Below the pieces are notes generated by a model, which was given only the letters and a program-made list of their open reading frames with translations, was not told the DNA's origin and did not search any database. DNA of 64,000 nucleotides from Aspidiotus rigidus (taxonomy: Eukaryota; Arthropoda; Insecta; Hemiptera; Diaspididae), in NCBI GenBank assembly GCA_035079385.1, contig JAVHKY010000059.1, positions 794,001-858,000 on the forward strand. The letters run 5' to 3'. This document shows positions 1 to 10,969 of this stretch, in pieces; the stretch's first letter is position 1; every line of letters begins with the position of its first letter. A program made the translations under genes and the position numbers.

Positions 1-379
1 GAGGTTTAGGTTTCATAGAAGGATTGTGGTTAGGCTACGCTAGAAGAGAGAAGGCTAGCCTGGAGAAATTATGAGATTACTTTAAAATCTAGCATCTCCT
101 ATTAGCTCAATAAGCTATTTAATCGTTATTGTATTCGACTGACTAACATACGAAAAAGATGGAAAGTTTTTGGAAACTAAGAAGAACGAGGAGAAACTTC
201 AAACAAATCAGGTCAAATTGAGGAGTTATCTGTGGAAAGGACGACCGATTAATGTATTTCTCCGGAGACTCCTTTTATACGCTAGTCCTCAATCAATAAT
301 TTGACGAACTCAATTTTTGATTATGAAAGGTACCAGGCGTGTCTAGAAAAAGGTAAGTATTTGAACGTTTTCAGGTCTG
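1..379. other. No feature recognised at left edge
   Basis: AT-rich sequence with no coding or repeat signal that I can support. It runs up to the start of the minisatellite array. Confidence 0.5.
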
Positions 380-1830
380 TTGGTTAGAAATATTTTCAAC
401 TGTTGGACTTGGAATTATTTTCCAATTGTGGGACTTCGAAATATTTTCAACTGTTGGAAATATTTTCAATGTTGGACTTGGAAAAATTTTCATATTTCTT
501 GGACTTGTAAAATTTATCATTTTTGATCGTTTCCCACAGTTGAAAATATTACAAAGTCCGACAATCAAACATGAAAAATTCTACGAGTCCAAGAAGTATG
601 AAAATATTTCGAAGTCCAACAATTGGAAAATAATTCCGAGTCCAACAGTTGAAAACATTTCCAAGTCCAAGAATTGAAAATGAAATATTTTACAAGTCCA
701 AGAAGTACAAAAATATTTCAAAGGAAAATAATTCCAAGTCCAACAGTTGAAAATATTTCCAAGTCCAAGAATTGAAAATGAAAACTTTTACAAGTCCAAG
801 AAGTATGAAAATTTCGAAGTTCAACAATTGGAAAATAATTCCAAGTCCCACAATTTGAAAATAATTCCAAGTCCAACAGTTGGGATTATTTCAAAGTCCA
901 ACAGTTGAAAATATTTCCAAGTCCAAGAATTGAAAGTGAAAAATTTTACAAGTCCAAGAAGTATAAAAATATTTCAAAGTCCAACAATTGGAAAATAATT
1001 CCGAGACCAACATTTGAAAACATTTCCAAATCCAAGAATTGAAAATGAAATATTTTACAAGTCCAAGAAGTATAAAAATATTTCAAAGGAAAATAATTCC
1101 AAGTCCAACAGTTGAAAATATTTCCAAGTCCAAGAATTGAAAATGAAAACTTTTACAAGTCCAAGAAGTATGAAAATTTCGAAGTCCAACAATTGGAAAA
1201 TAATTCCAAGTCCCACAATTTGAAAATAATTCCAAGTCCAACAGTTGGGATTATTTCAAAGTCCAACAGTTGAAAATATTTCCATGTCCAAGAATTGAAA
1301 GTGAAAAATTTTACAAGTCCAAGAAGTATAAAAATATTTCAAAGTCCAACAATTGGAAAATAATTCCTAGTCCAACAGTTGAAAACATTTCCAAGTCCAA
1401 GAATTGAAAATGAAATATTTTACAAGTCCAAGAAGTATAAAAATATTTCAAAAGAAAATAATTCCAAGTCCAACAGTTGAAAATATTTCCAAGTCCAAGA
1501 ATTGAAAATGAAAACTTTTACAAGTCCAAGAAGTATGAAAATTTCGAAGTCCAACAATTGGAAAATAATTCCAAGTCCAAGAATTGAAAATGAAAACTTT
1601 TACAAGTCCAAGAAGTATGAAAATTTCGAAGTCCAACAATTGGAAAATAATTCCAAGTCCAACAGTTGAAAATAAGTCCAAGAATTGAAAATGAAAAATT
1701 TTACAAGTCCATGAAAATATTTGGAAGTCCAACAATTGGAAAATAATTCCAAGTCCAACAGTTGAAAATATTTCCAAGTCCAAGAATTGAAAATGAAAAA
1801 TTTTACAAGTCGAAGAAGTACAAGAATATT
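380..1830. repeat. Complex minisatellite with 365-bp higher-order repeat
   Basis: About 1.45 kb built from ~25-30 bp variants of motifs such as AAGTCCAACAGTTGAAAA, AAGTCCAAGAATTGAAAA and ACAAGTCCAAGAAGTA. A larger unit is laid over them: the junction TAATTCC(G/T)AG recurs at 631, 996 and 1361, exactly 365 bp apart, with the internal variant order conserved. The third unit decays after about 1560, and the array ends near 1815. Open reading frames across it, rich in Leu, Phe and Ile, are by-products of the short repeat and should not be read as genes. Confidence 0.93.
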
Positions 1831-2324
1831 CACTCTCACTTGCCTCTTACTCCGCGTATGGCAGTAAAACCGACGCGTTACCCCATCCCGGTTACATAAA
1901 ATAAACTCGCAAGTCGGTCGTTTGCGGGAGTCCGCAATGACATTTGGAAGAACACAGGAAACAGGTTATCGCCCCAAGAAGGTATCTTTAAGAAAAATAT
2001 AGAATTGGCTGATAAGATATGAGAGGTGGAAGAAGGGGAGAAAGATGAAGGTGAGAGACGGATTTTCAAATCAAGGGAGGATACCTCACCATCACCCCCC
2101 CACCTCGAGAGTGAAAGCGATCGACGGTCAGAGGGAGTTGAGTCAAGTGAGGAAACCTAGAAGACCGTTTTTGGACCCAGTCCAGATCCCTAGCACATAA
2201 TCGACGTATCTCACCCAATGAAAGAGGCGAGAGAAAGCCAGAAAGAACGAATGAATAGAGGATTTTGGGGAATACATGTATACCTCTGCGATGAGAGCTC
2301 TGAGAGAGCCTACTTAGTCTCGCC
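1831..2324. other. Unassigned sequence
   Basis: No gene or clear repeat seen. Short open frames on the minus strand here have no recognisable domain. Confidence 0.4.
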
Positions 2325-2995
2325 CAAGGGTTCAAAGCTCAACCTTCCTCCTGACGCTTCTTTACAGAGATTCAGAGCTTCAAATTTTTTTCAACCCCCC
2401 TCCCTCCTCTGCAAATGATCAGTACACAAAATTCTCTCATATCCCTCAATGAGTTAAGGTCATTGATGGCGTCACAAAAGTTTTTTCAGATCCATCCTCC
2501 CTCCCTTCTGTAAAGCATTGACACTCGGAATTTTTCCAAATCCCTAAATGGGATAAAGTCCATTGTTGACGTCATAAAGTTTGGATGCGAATTTTTCTGA
2601 GGATGTAAAGAAATTAGCTTGAACATAAGGAGTTTTGGCCTACACCCAATTCTCCTGTGGAACTAGCTTATGTTTAGTCTGAGACCCCATCCTGGCCTAA
2701 GCACTCCATAGTTACAGCCTAGCTGAAGGGTTCAGAGCTCAACCTTCCTTTGGACGATCCTTTATAGAGGTTCATAGCTCCAAATATTTCTAAAATCCCT
2801 CTTCCCTTCTCTGAGAAGGAGCGGTTGCCTGAATTTTTCAAGACCCTGAATGAGGTCAAGTCCACTGATGACGTCGCAAAGGTCGAACCGCGAACTTTTC
2901 TGAGGATGTGATCCCATAGGTCGAAATTCGTTTGAACAAAAGAACTTTCAGGGCTCCTCTGAAGCTAGCTTATACTGTCCTAAGACTCCATTGTC
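2325..2995. repeat. Imperfect tandem duplication (~403 bp) of a TGACGTC-containing repeat
   Basis: The block beginning GGGTTCAAAGCTCAACCTTC at about 2325 recurs at about 2728 as GGGTTCAGAGCTCAACCTTC. Both units carry TTTACAGAG/TTTATAGAG, a gatga/ttgacGTC motif and TTTTCTGAGGATGTGA-like text in the same order. The second unit is diverged and ends near 2995. Related text, with phrases like AAATTTTTCCAAG and TGACGTCA, recurs near 6.3, 24.1, 28.7, 40.8 and 44.6 kb, so this is a member of a dispersed family. Confidence 0.7.
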
Positions 2996-4376
2996 ATTGC
3001 CTATTTTATAGGTTTTGCAGATCGAAATCTTTCCACTTCACTAGAGGCTAAGAGCTGGAAATCCTTCCATGTCCCGAGGATATCCTTGCCTTTAACACAA
3101 CAGATCGACGTCGAATTAACGTTAATATTCAACTTTCTTAAAATGGAGCACGGTTCGAATTCTCAAATCGAGTTCGAAGTCTCCGACTCCGTTTCACTTA
3201 TTAGTCACGTCGGTCTGTTCTTTCAAGTTACTCTTGATACTAATGTTGGATTAAAGTCGCTCTAATCATTCATAAAATAATCGTTTTTACTTTCATCCAA
3301 TGGCACTATGATTGAGAGATCCTCAAAAATGGCAACTGATACATTTAAAATTCTCACTGCTCAATGGAGTAGTACAGAGTTGAGAGGCTGAACTCTACAC
3401 GCATATTGTGAAATTATCAAGAGATCTTGGTATATTGTAAAATTCATTTGAAAGAAGGGTAAACTTTGCTAAACAACGAAGTTTGCTATACGTAGTTAGG
3501 ACACAATTCAATGTAATCGAATCCTCTTACACAAAAATTATCCGTCGCACTCTACACAGATACATTACCATTCAGAACACGCCTGTATTAAACGATACTG
3601 TCGATGTCGTCATTCTGTCGCACAATTTTCAAGTTATATCTCGAAATTCTGCAAGGTATCTCAAAATGTTTTTCTTGAGGAATATTAGAAACCGTTTTAT
3701 CTAATTTGACTGACCAAAAAACGCGTAAAAGATAGACGTCCGTGTCCGCACTTACATAAAAACAACAACTAGGGTATATTGATGTACACATAATACTTCA
3801 CACGTGTATGGTGTAACTTCGTAATTGGAATCTACAAAACGATAAAGTACGCTTTTTTCCCTCGAGTACTACGACAAATTTTCCTTAGATAGGTAACGAG
3901 TAATATTTTGTTACCCCTTGATAACTGACGAAAAAAGTATCGGATCTTTCGACATCATTGGGGAAAAAAATGTTCTCGAATTGGAAATAAACACTGTTCC
4001 GGTCATGAATTAAAGGGTACGCAAAAACTGCAAAGATCGAGAACAAAATGTGGCGCTTCCACGGCATTTCAGTCCATACCGTACCGAAATAAATACGTCA
4101 CTGATTTGGTAGTCCCCCTACAATAGCCGAAACAAGGGCAGAAACCCTGCACACTTATTTTTCTGTGCTCAAAAGTTTGAGTACTAGCGAATTAAATGCG
4201 CTGAAGACTGTTAATATTTCTATCGATCGCGATTTTCTTCAACAAGCTGTACCCCGCTGTAAGCAAAGTAGTATCAGTGAGTTCCTGGTAAAACAAAAGT
4301 TTTGTCTATTCGTTCGACTGGAATAAAAAATTAATATTTTTTCTGCGTTTGTACTGCTGTTTTTCTTATAAAGTGT
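2996..4376. other. Unassigned AT-rich sequence
   Basis: Nothing recognisable. Short frames around 3.5-4.1 kb lack domain signal and have no convincing splice context. Confidence 0.4.
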
Positions 4377-4560
4377 AAACAACATGGCTATCCATTATAT
4401 CTCCCCTCTTTAGTGTCTCATCTCTTTGAGTAAACTCTAGTTTTGCCGATCTCAACTTGCATGACAGCGAACGCAACTGAAACGCGAGTAGACCTATTCT
4501 AGTTCACTACATCATTATAAGGAGTATGTTGGGCTAAGTAAGCGAGCCTAATTTAGCCTA
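4377..4560 (+). repeat. Left arm of a large inverted repeat pair
   Basis: About 175 bp beginning near ACATGGCTATCCATTATATC. It is repeated in inverse orientation at 8088-8265 with roughly 85-90% identity by eye; shared blocks include CTAGTTTTGCCGATCTCAAC and CTATTCTAGTTCACTA. The arms enclose about 3.5 kb, or about 1.85 kb once the retroelement insertion at 4595-6278 is subtracted. They could be terminal inverted repeats of one element or two opposed copies of a short element. Confidence 0.75.
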
Positions 4561-4594
4561 GTGTATTGGAGGATAACCTAAGGTAGCGGAGGTT

Positions 4595-6278
4595 CCCCCG
4601 CAGGGAAGAGTATGACAGGGGGCGAAAGCTGTAACTATCATGCTTCTCAAGTTGGAGTGATGCCTTGTCGTGGCGTGGGGGCTTATGCTATCTTGTCAGT
4701 AACCAAAGCACTTCCAGCGTAGGATAGGGAAAACTCTGATAAGAAAACCCGCTTGGGGACCCTGCACTACTTAGGATTTTGCTGCTGTCATGATCGATAA
4801 TCAAGCGGCATTGCACATGCAGTACTCCTCGCAGACCTCAGGAACAGCCAAACCGCAGAGCACAAAGGGCCGGCCCTTTGCGGGGAGGATTATGGAAGTT
4901 TTCGGTCTAATCGTGATCAAGATAAAATAGTTGTATTTTCCCGCGTTTATCGTTAATGATTTAAGATGTCATATTTTAAGCTTTACGAACTTCTCTCACT
5001 TCATCCCTCACCTCTCACCAAGAATCGAGAACCTATTCTGGGAAGCACCGACTTCCTGTAATCCTAGGGGTATGGGGGAAAAAGTTCTCGAGGGTTCACT
5101 CATTCATCTCACTTGTGTGCATACCCGGCCGAACCACCCGAAGAGGGGCTTGCCTAGGATGCACAAGCGCTAGGATCAAGTAATGGAGGTATGCACACTC
5201 CCCCTTGTCAACTCGAGGCAAGGGTTGCTGCACCAACATACGCAGCTGAGAAGGAAAACTCCCAAAACCCGCTCATAGGCGTAACGATTTCCCTCTATGG
5301 TCAGGCGCAAGCAACTGATCATAGTTGATACCCAACTGCAAGATATATACGGCCTGGTCTGGGTAGCCTGCACGTCCTGAAATGTTGAAACCACAGTTCA
5401 GGCACATGGGAAGCCTCCACGTCCGCCTGGAGCCTTCATGTCCGGCTTACCGCGTCACATACTGTCTCTAGAGTCGGGTTAGGTACTGCCTCCATGGACA
5501 CCGCCTGTGGATAGGCATTGAAGGGTTACGTCCTGCTATCCAGTCCTTGTAGCTTATGGTATTGTAGTTCTGTTAGATGGTCTATATGAAAAAAGTCTAA
5601 CATGAAATAAAACAATGATGAATACGCAAAATGTAGCCTCGGATGGTGTCACCGCCAAGAATGCGGGACACACTGTTTCATCCGCTCCAGCCGTGGACCA
5701 AGCAGCAGGGCTGGAACTGCGGACCGGTCTGCAAGAAACCAAGAGACAACGCCAAAAGCACCCACAACCACAGTACCAGGCTGGAAAAAACCATCTTAAG
5801 AGGCTGCTGTGCTTAGGTATTCCCAGTCTGGATACAACTGGGGTGTCCTACTGGAAACCAAAGTTATCTGGTGAAGCCGACAAGGAATTTCGAGGCAGAT
5901 GGCAAAAGAAGTGCACAGCAATGGATAATTATATCCAAAAGTTGGAGGAAGAACAAGCTGCTAGCTCTGTGAGAAAAGTCACTACAGCTCCCACATCTCA
6001 AAAGAATCTTTCAACAGAAGTGGGACGCACCACTATAGCACCTCCTGGTACAATACAGGCCTATTATGCTTCCTCGGTAACTTCAACCAAGGCTCAGATA
6101 ATACTGACCCCTGGCTCTGATAACACAGAGCAAGATGAAATTCTACTTAGTCAAATCGAACTGGACATACCCAGAGAACTTGATACTGTGCGTCTAAATA
6201 AAGAAATTGTAACTTTTCAAGGCAAATACAATAGAGCCTTGAGGGAATTGGAGGATGAAAGGAAGCACAAACAAAAAC
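4595..6278 (+). mobile_element. Retroelement copy with 15-bp target-site duplication
   Basis: The direct repeat AAGGTAGCGGAGGTT lies at 4580-4594 and again at 6279-6293. The enclosed 1.68 kb starts CCCCCGCAGGGAAGAG and ends in an A-rich run (CACAAACAAAAAC), the pattern left by target-primed reverse transcription. It is GC-richer than its surroundings. The first kilobase has no long frame and carries an internal near-repeat: GGAAAACTC followed shortly by AAAACCCGCT, near 4730 and again near 5251. A 226-codon ORF follows. The 3' end lies inside the reading frame, so this copy seems to end at an internal A-rich tract rather than at a true 3' UTR. Confidence 0.8.
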
Positions 6279-6295
6279 AAGGTAGCGGAGGTTAA
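5615..6295 (+). CDS. Retroelement ORF, 226 codons, unknown (ORF1-like?)
   Basis: Open frame starting at a tandem ATGATG about 1 kb into the TSD-flanked element. The product is hydrophilic. It has a basic stretch around residues 40-60 (KRQRQKH), a short predicted coil around residues 105-115 (NYIQKLEEEQ), a Thr/Ser/Pro-rich middle, and a charged, probably helical C-terminus (RALRELEDERKHKQKQ). I see no zinc knuckle, endonuclease or reverse transcriptase motif. The last codons (GSGG, stop) are read from the target duplication, not from the element, so the real C-terminus is missing. The position suggests an ORF1/gag-like protein of a non-LTR element; that is inference from context only. A transposon protein of another class is possible. 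Confidence 0.4.
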   Translation: MMNTQNVASDGVTAKNAGHTVSSAPAVDQAAGLELRTGLQETKRQRQKHPQPQYQAGKNHLKRLLCLGIPSLDTTGVSYWKPKLSGEADKEFRGRWQKKCTAMDNYIQKLEEEQAASSVRKVTTAPTSQKNLSTEVGRTTIAPPGTIQAYYASSVTSTKAQIILTPGSDNTEQDEILLSQIELDIPRELDTVRLNKEIVTFQGKYNRALRELEDERKHKQKQGSGG

Positions 6296-6830
6296 AATTT
6301 TTCCAAATCTCGAGAGTGAAGCTTAGTATACTGTTTGTTAGCTGTAGTATAGAGAGAGCTCAGTATATTGTGTTAGGATTAGTGTAGAGAAAGCTAGTTA
6401 AGGTATGAAGCCCCAGTATAGGCTTAATATAGCCCAGGCCTAGTATAATGAAGGCGGTGGATATACAGGTCTCAAATTGGGGAAGGCCGAAATTTTTCAT
6501 GTCCCCAAAGTAGGTCAAGGTCACTGATGACGTCATCAACCGGGGGGATGATTTTCCAGGATGAGTTCATTCAAAAACCTTCAAACAACTGTGACGGTGT
6601 TTCCAAGAGTAATCGCAATCTTATAGGCGTATTTCTGATGACGACATCAATTGTGACAAAAAACTTTTCGAGAGTAATCCCAATCTTGAAAATATTACCT
6701 TCTTATCCTATTTTGATTACGCTTCCTACTGTTCGATACAGTTTTGACGCATTTGAATTTGTTCTAAATATTGTTGAGGGGGGGTGTTATAAAAAGAAAA
6801 ATTGTGAAAATAGCTTTATGAGATAGTCTT
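6294..6830. repeat. Member of the dispersed TGACGTCA repeat family
   Basis: Continues the host side of the retroelement insertion: AAAATTTTTCCAAATCTCGAG, then low-complexity TAGTATA/GCTTAGTATA text, then AGGTCAAGGTCACTGATGACGTCATCAA-type sequence near 6520. Similar phrasing occurs near 2.5, 24.2, 36.8 and 40.8 kb. Confidence 0.5.
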
Positions 6831-8087
6831 CTCTAGGCACGCTAAAACAGTGTTGAAGACAATAATGTAACTGCTACCAATATCGTCCTCTTTCTCCCTC
6901 TTTATTCGCAGTTAGATTCGAGTGTCGTTTTCCAAAGTATACATTCAACTATTTATGTGTTGAAAAGCGATGAGAATTCTATCTGTGGATATGATCAAAG
7001 ACGAAAGATAGTTGCGCGCACGAAAATGGCATCGAGCGATGTTATTTAAATATCTCCAGAGATTTATTTTCCCTTCTCCAATTTTCTGTCGACGCCTACA
7101 CGTTGTCAAATTTTTTACCATTTGATGGGTATAACTCGAAAGTACACGTTTTCGTTTAATATTCCGTTACGAGCTAGACGTATTGGAAGAACGAGATGAA
7201 AACCGAATATATTTTATTGATTATGTATTCAGTATTAATCTTTACGTACCTTTATTTATAAATACAGCTTAAATTTCCATTCCATTACCGTAACTCGACT
7301 TACGGTTTCTTCGTTTTCATACGTGCGAAATTGCCCTCGAAAATTGTCGCGCTTTAGAAACGACCGTGGTAAATTTTATGATCGGGTTATATTACGTATG
7401 TAATGAATTATTTGACTCGACAAAGTTGCCTCGAAAGTCAATTCTCAAAGTATCGCATTGGTCAAGAAGTGCTTGAAATCGCCATTTTGGTTGTTTGTTA
7501 CCACCCGATCTCAATAGATGAAATTGATTTTTTCAGAATGGACACTGAAGTCACTATTTTTGGGAAGGAGTGTACAAAAATTAGAAAAAATCCAGAGAGC
7601 TATAAAAAAAAAGAAAAAAGATAGCGGTTCCGAAATGGGTGAGGAGTACGGGGGAGAATATTAAAGAAATATGATCTCTTTTTAGGGAGAGAGACTTGAA
7701 AATTGAGTTTTGGAGAAGAGAGCCTTGATGACTCCCCAGCTCCGCAATTTTTATACTCGTATAGAAAAAACGGACAGCTACGATGACAGAGGAAGAAAAT
7801 TTTTGGCTTGGGTTCACAGTTGATTTGTCAAGTCCTGCCCTATTTTTTGGTTTTGCGTCTCCGTAAAACCGTGACTTTAATTCAAAAAGGGTTTTCCGAT
7901 TGTACAAACATACTTTATTAGTTGCTTTTACAAGAGTACTACTTAAATTTTAACCTTCGAGATACTCCTACAGCCTATTTTCTACCCCATTTCCTCTTTT
8001 CTGGATTTTCATCTCCGCGTCCGCGTGGGAGTTGAAAAAATGAGGACTTCCAACGTATAGGAAGAGAGAGGCGTGCGGCGAAACTTT
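6831..8087. other. Unassigned sequence inside the 4.4-8.3 kb inverted repeats
   Basis: AT-rich. No domain-bearing frame recognised on either strand. Confidence 0.4.
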
Positions 8088-8265
8088 GTAGACTCGGCTA
8101 CTTAGCTCAACATAATCCTTATAATCACATAGTGAACTAGAATAGGACTACTCGGGTTTCAGTTGCTTTCGCGCTGTTATGCAAGTTGAGATCGGCAAAA
8201 CTAGAGTTTACGCAAAGAGATAAGACACTAAGGAGGGGAGATATAATGGATAGCCATATTGTCTA
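8088..8265 (-). repeat. Right arm of the large inverted repeat pair
   Basis: Inverse copy of 4377-4560, ending GATATAATGGATAGCCATAT. See the left arm for comparison. No convincing target duplication was found outside the two arms. Confidence 0.75.
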
Positions 8266-8524
8266 CAATTAGATTTCCAGCTGATAGCTGCACTGGTATC
8301 AAATTTCTTCGCTCTCGACGTGACGTCATCAAAAGACAGGAAAATGAATGTGAAGCAACCATAAGCTGGAGGCTCCATTCTATAGACAAGATGGCTGACT
8401 ACCTATTAAAAAAACTTGAAATATGTATGAACAAAACCATACAAGTATTTTCAACTCTGACCACGACACCGTCGACGGTTTTCCAAAATTGCCTCTAGTT
8501 ACCGAGAAATCATCATTATCTAGT

Positions 8525-8830
8525 CCCGGAGCTTCTTTTTTTTTTCTGGGGTTCAAATCCCCCAAAAATTAGTTTTTCGCCCATATCGCGTGAAATTGAA
8601 ATTTTAGTAAAAAATGTTTCAAACAAAAGTTGTTCCTCGTTGAATTTCGTACCAAATAACGTATTCGATGTTCAGCCTAGGACGACTGGTGCCCCGGCAA
8701 AGCCTGCAAAGGCCGTTCAAAAGAGGACAAAAATCAGTTTCCATATATCTTCCAAAATTGAAATTTTATGAAAAAATGTTTCAAATAAAAGTTGTTGCTC
8801 GTTGAATTTCCTATCAAATGCGCTATTCAA
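8525..8830 (+). repeat. Left terminal repeat of a ~4 kb composite element
   Basis: Begins near GGAGCTTCTTTTTTTTTTCT followed by GGGGTTCAAATCCCCCAAAA. It contains two subrepeats about 161 bp apart, each with AAAATGTTTCAAA(C/T)AAAAG and TTGTT(C/G)CTCGTTGAATTTC. The same text in inverse orientation lies at 12113-12485, continuing at 10640-10827 across a Tigger insertion. This identifies the pair as long terminal inverted repeats of one element of roughly 4 kb, now carrying nested insertions. Confidence 0.72.
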
Positions 8831-9130
8831 CTTGCAGAATAGAGTGATTAGTCTATGAAAAAAGGGTAGGTACATTTTTCCTGTAGGTTTTTCAACTGAA
8901 TCATACTCGTATCTATGAGGCTAATATATTTCATGTAATATAAACACATACAATTTTATAACATATCCCGAGGAGGGAGGTCGTTTCTCGCACATGATTT
9001 GAGCTCTTCTATCCGCCCTATGCCCTGCCTACCAGTTTTCTATGCTTTCTAATAGGAGCAGTGTACGTAGCCTGACGACTTACACTAGTCTTATATTCGG
9101 GATGGAGGGACTTGATATTATTTGCTCTTG

Positions 9131-9281
9131 TCATACTCTTCGTTTGTTGGACTCCTGGTCAGCTTCCTCGTCCTGACTTAATACATCCTGCAAGTCGTCG
9201 TCAATGTCGTCTACTACCTCTAATACTCCACCAGCATTAAGACAAGTCTGCCCAAGACACATGGGTGAACATTTCAATCTT
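9131..9281 (-). pseudogene. C-terminal Cys-rich piece of a transposon-associated protein
   Basis: The minus strand encodes LKCSPMCLGQTCLN followed by an acidic tail (DDIDDDLQDVLSQDEE) and a stop. The spacing C-x3-C-x4-C resembles the end of the Cys-rich (CXC-like) segment that follows a LPPT...RVYHQVQxWLG block in a protein found many times over in insect genomes within transposon-derived loci. The matching N-terminal block lies upstream at 9553-9774 in the same orientation. The segment between them holds a hairpin at 9417-9533 and lacks the expected central cysteines, so the gene is broken. The family assignment rests on memory of conserved phrasing, not on a search. Confidence 0.45.
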
Positions 9282-9416
9282 AGGAAGAAAAAAAAAACCA
9301 ATTATTTTCAATGAAAATTGAAACAATAGGCTACTTATGGTTGAGACATGATACTATATTATTTGAGAAGTATAGTGTGAACGGTTAAACACTAAATGAA
9401 CAAAATAAGAGAGGTG

Positions 9417-9533
9417 AATTTGGCTCTTCCGTTGATGAAAAAACTAACCAACGTTTTGAACAGTACCTCTTCATCATCAAGGTTGGAATGACTAAAATAC
9501 ACGTTTTTTCTTCGATGAAAGAGCCAAATTACC
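9417..9533. repeat. Small hairpin element with TTTGGCTCTT ends
   Basis: Arms AATTTGGCTCTTCC and GAAAGAGCCAAATT enclose about 90 bp. Inside, on the minus strand, CCAACCTTGATGATGAAGAG is followed by an inverted partner and AAAACGTTGG. The insertion separates the two pieces of the decayed Cys-rich ORF. See the finding on CTGATGA...GAAAC modules. Confidence 0.6.
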
Positions 9534-9552
9534 CTTTTTTATATATGGCATA

Positions 9553-9774
9553 TCAATTGTTCACCTGCTTTTCGGCAGCTACAAGCATTTCTACAACCTT
9601 TGGCGCACCCACTAGAAATAAGTTGTAGGAGGTGGTCTCGCGCTCCCATCCCAATTCTAGTGAATCTTTTTCATGACCAAGCCACAACTGTACTTGGTGG
9701 TACACTCTGTATAAATAGAACCGTGCAGCGTCTTCAGTGGGAGGTAGAGAGGCCAAGTACGACTTTTTTCGCAA
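9553..9774 (-). pseudogene. Remnant of transposon-associated LPPT/RVYHQVQLWLG protein
   Basis: The 73-codon minus-strand frame contains SLPPTEDAARF, YRVYHQVQLWLG and LGWERE in the order typical of a protein segment that is extremely common in insect transposon-derived loci; there it precedes a Cys-rich domain. Here it lies inside the ~4 kb element bounded by the long inverted repeats at 8.5 and 12.5 kb and reads toward the Cys-rich piece at 9131-9281. It is truncated at both ends. Its biochemical role is unknown to me; recognition is from conserved phrasing. Confidence 0.5.
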
Positions 9775-10120
9775 AAGCTTGAGACCAACATTTGTTCAAT
9801 GGCTCATCTCTTCTACTACTGCACATCAGAGAGTATTGCAGCTGCTTTAGAGTCTTTAATACAACGCGACTTCATTTCTTTTTATTTCAATATCTGGGTA
9901 CCATGTGAGTCAAGAATATGAGGAAAATATTTATTTAATTTCCATCTTTTCGATATTTCTATCACTGGTAAAAAAATAGTCTTTACAATCTGTTACTATG
10001 CAAGACTTCCATAAATCAACACCAAAACTATTTGAACATAAGAAAAATATAGCAAATCCTTATATTTTTAACATCGAAAGCCCTTTTTTGCAAATTAGTC
10101 GCTCTATCCTGAAAGCTTTT

Positions 10121-10660
10121 TTTTTTTTTTTTTTTTTATTACGGAGCTATGCGACTACGCATACGGGTCATCAGCTCCATTTAATCTTTAATTGTACAAA
10201 GTTGTTATTAGATGGCTTAAGGTTATTACAGTAATTTGTAGAAGTAAGTGGAGCGGAGGTAATTGAGGGAATTTTCGATGGTTTCAGAGTTGTTGGATAG
10301 AGCGGAGGTGATAGATAAGGGAACGTTGTAGGCGGATCGTCGATTTTGGAGGACGGGACATGAGAAGAGATGTTGAACGGTGAGGTTATCTAATTGGCAG
10401 TAGTTACATGACGGCGGGGCGTGAAGTCGTAAGAGGAGGTAAGAGTGGGTGAGTCGGGTATGGCCAATCCTAAGACGAGCGAGGATGACCTCTTCATGAT
10501 GGCAGTTTCTATTTGAAGAGGACCATGGAATAGGGAGGCTTTTGATTGATCTTAGTTTGTTATGGTATTGTTTTTCCCAAAGGTTATGCCAAGAAGTTAG
10601 TATTTTAGAACGGTAATATTTTTGAAACTGAATAGCGCATTTGATAGGAAATTCAACGAC
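10121..10660 (-). mobile_element. 5'-truncated Jockey/I-type LINE with poly(A) tail
   Basis: On the minus strand a coding end is followed by about 100 bp of 3' UTR and a ~21-bp A-run (a T-run at about 10118-10138 on the plus strand). The frame at 10226-10650 encodes ARLRIGHTRLTHSYLL, then CNYCQLDNLTVQHLFSCP, the C-terminal zinc-binding region of Jockey/I-clade LINE polyproteins (C-x2-C-x8-H-x4-C in that class). The apparent N-terminus (MFVVEFPIKCAIQF) is read from the host repeat, so the element starts near 10650. It is inserted in the right terminal repeat of the 8.5-12.5 kb element. It is a dead 5' truncation; no target duplication could be fixed with confidence. Confidence 0.8.
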
Positions 10661-10827
10661 GAACAACTTTTATTTGAAACATTTTTTCATAAAATTCCAA
10701 TTTTGGGAGACATATGGAAAAACTGATTTCGGACCTCTTTGAACAGCCTTTGCAGGCTTTGCCGGGGTACCAGTTGACCTAGGCTGAAAGTTGAATACGT
10801 TACGAGAAACAACTTTTGTTTGAAATA
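10640..10827 (-). repeat. Right terminal repeat of the ~4 kb element (inner part)
   Basis: Inverse copy of the subrepeat seen at 8.6-8.8 kb, including GGCTTTGCCGGGGTACCAGT. It is separated from its outer part (12113-12485) by the Tigger insertion. Confidence 0.7.
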
Positions 10828-10969
10828 CAGTAAAATCCACTTGAAACGCTCCCGTTTAATACGATTTCCCGCTTAATACGCGTTTTTTGCTCGGTCCCTC
10901 GATTTTCGAGTCATTTTACATGTAAAACATCACGTCTAATACGCTCTTGCATCTCCGGGTAAAACGCCC

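Noticed and set aside
380..1830. Regular short repeats as a CRISPR-like array
   Set aside because: No unique spacers; the repeats grade into one another, and the DNA is eukaryotic.
1448..1839. Overlapping minus-strand frames rich in Leu, Phe and Ile
   Set aside because: They are readings of the minisatellite and repeat with its short period; no gene evidence.
2066..2335. 89-codon minus-strand frame
   Set aside because: No domain; overlaps the edge of the dispersed repeat.
10640..10670. Apparent N-terminus MFVVEFPIKCAIQF of the LINE frame
   Set aside because: These codons are the host subrepeat, not LINE sequence.
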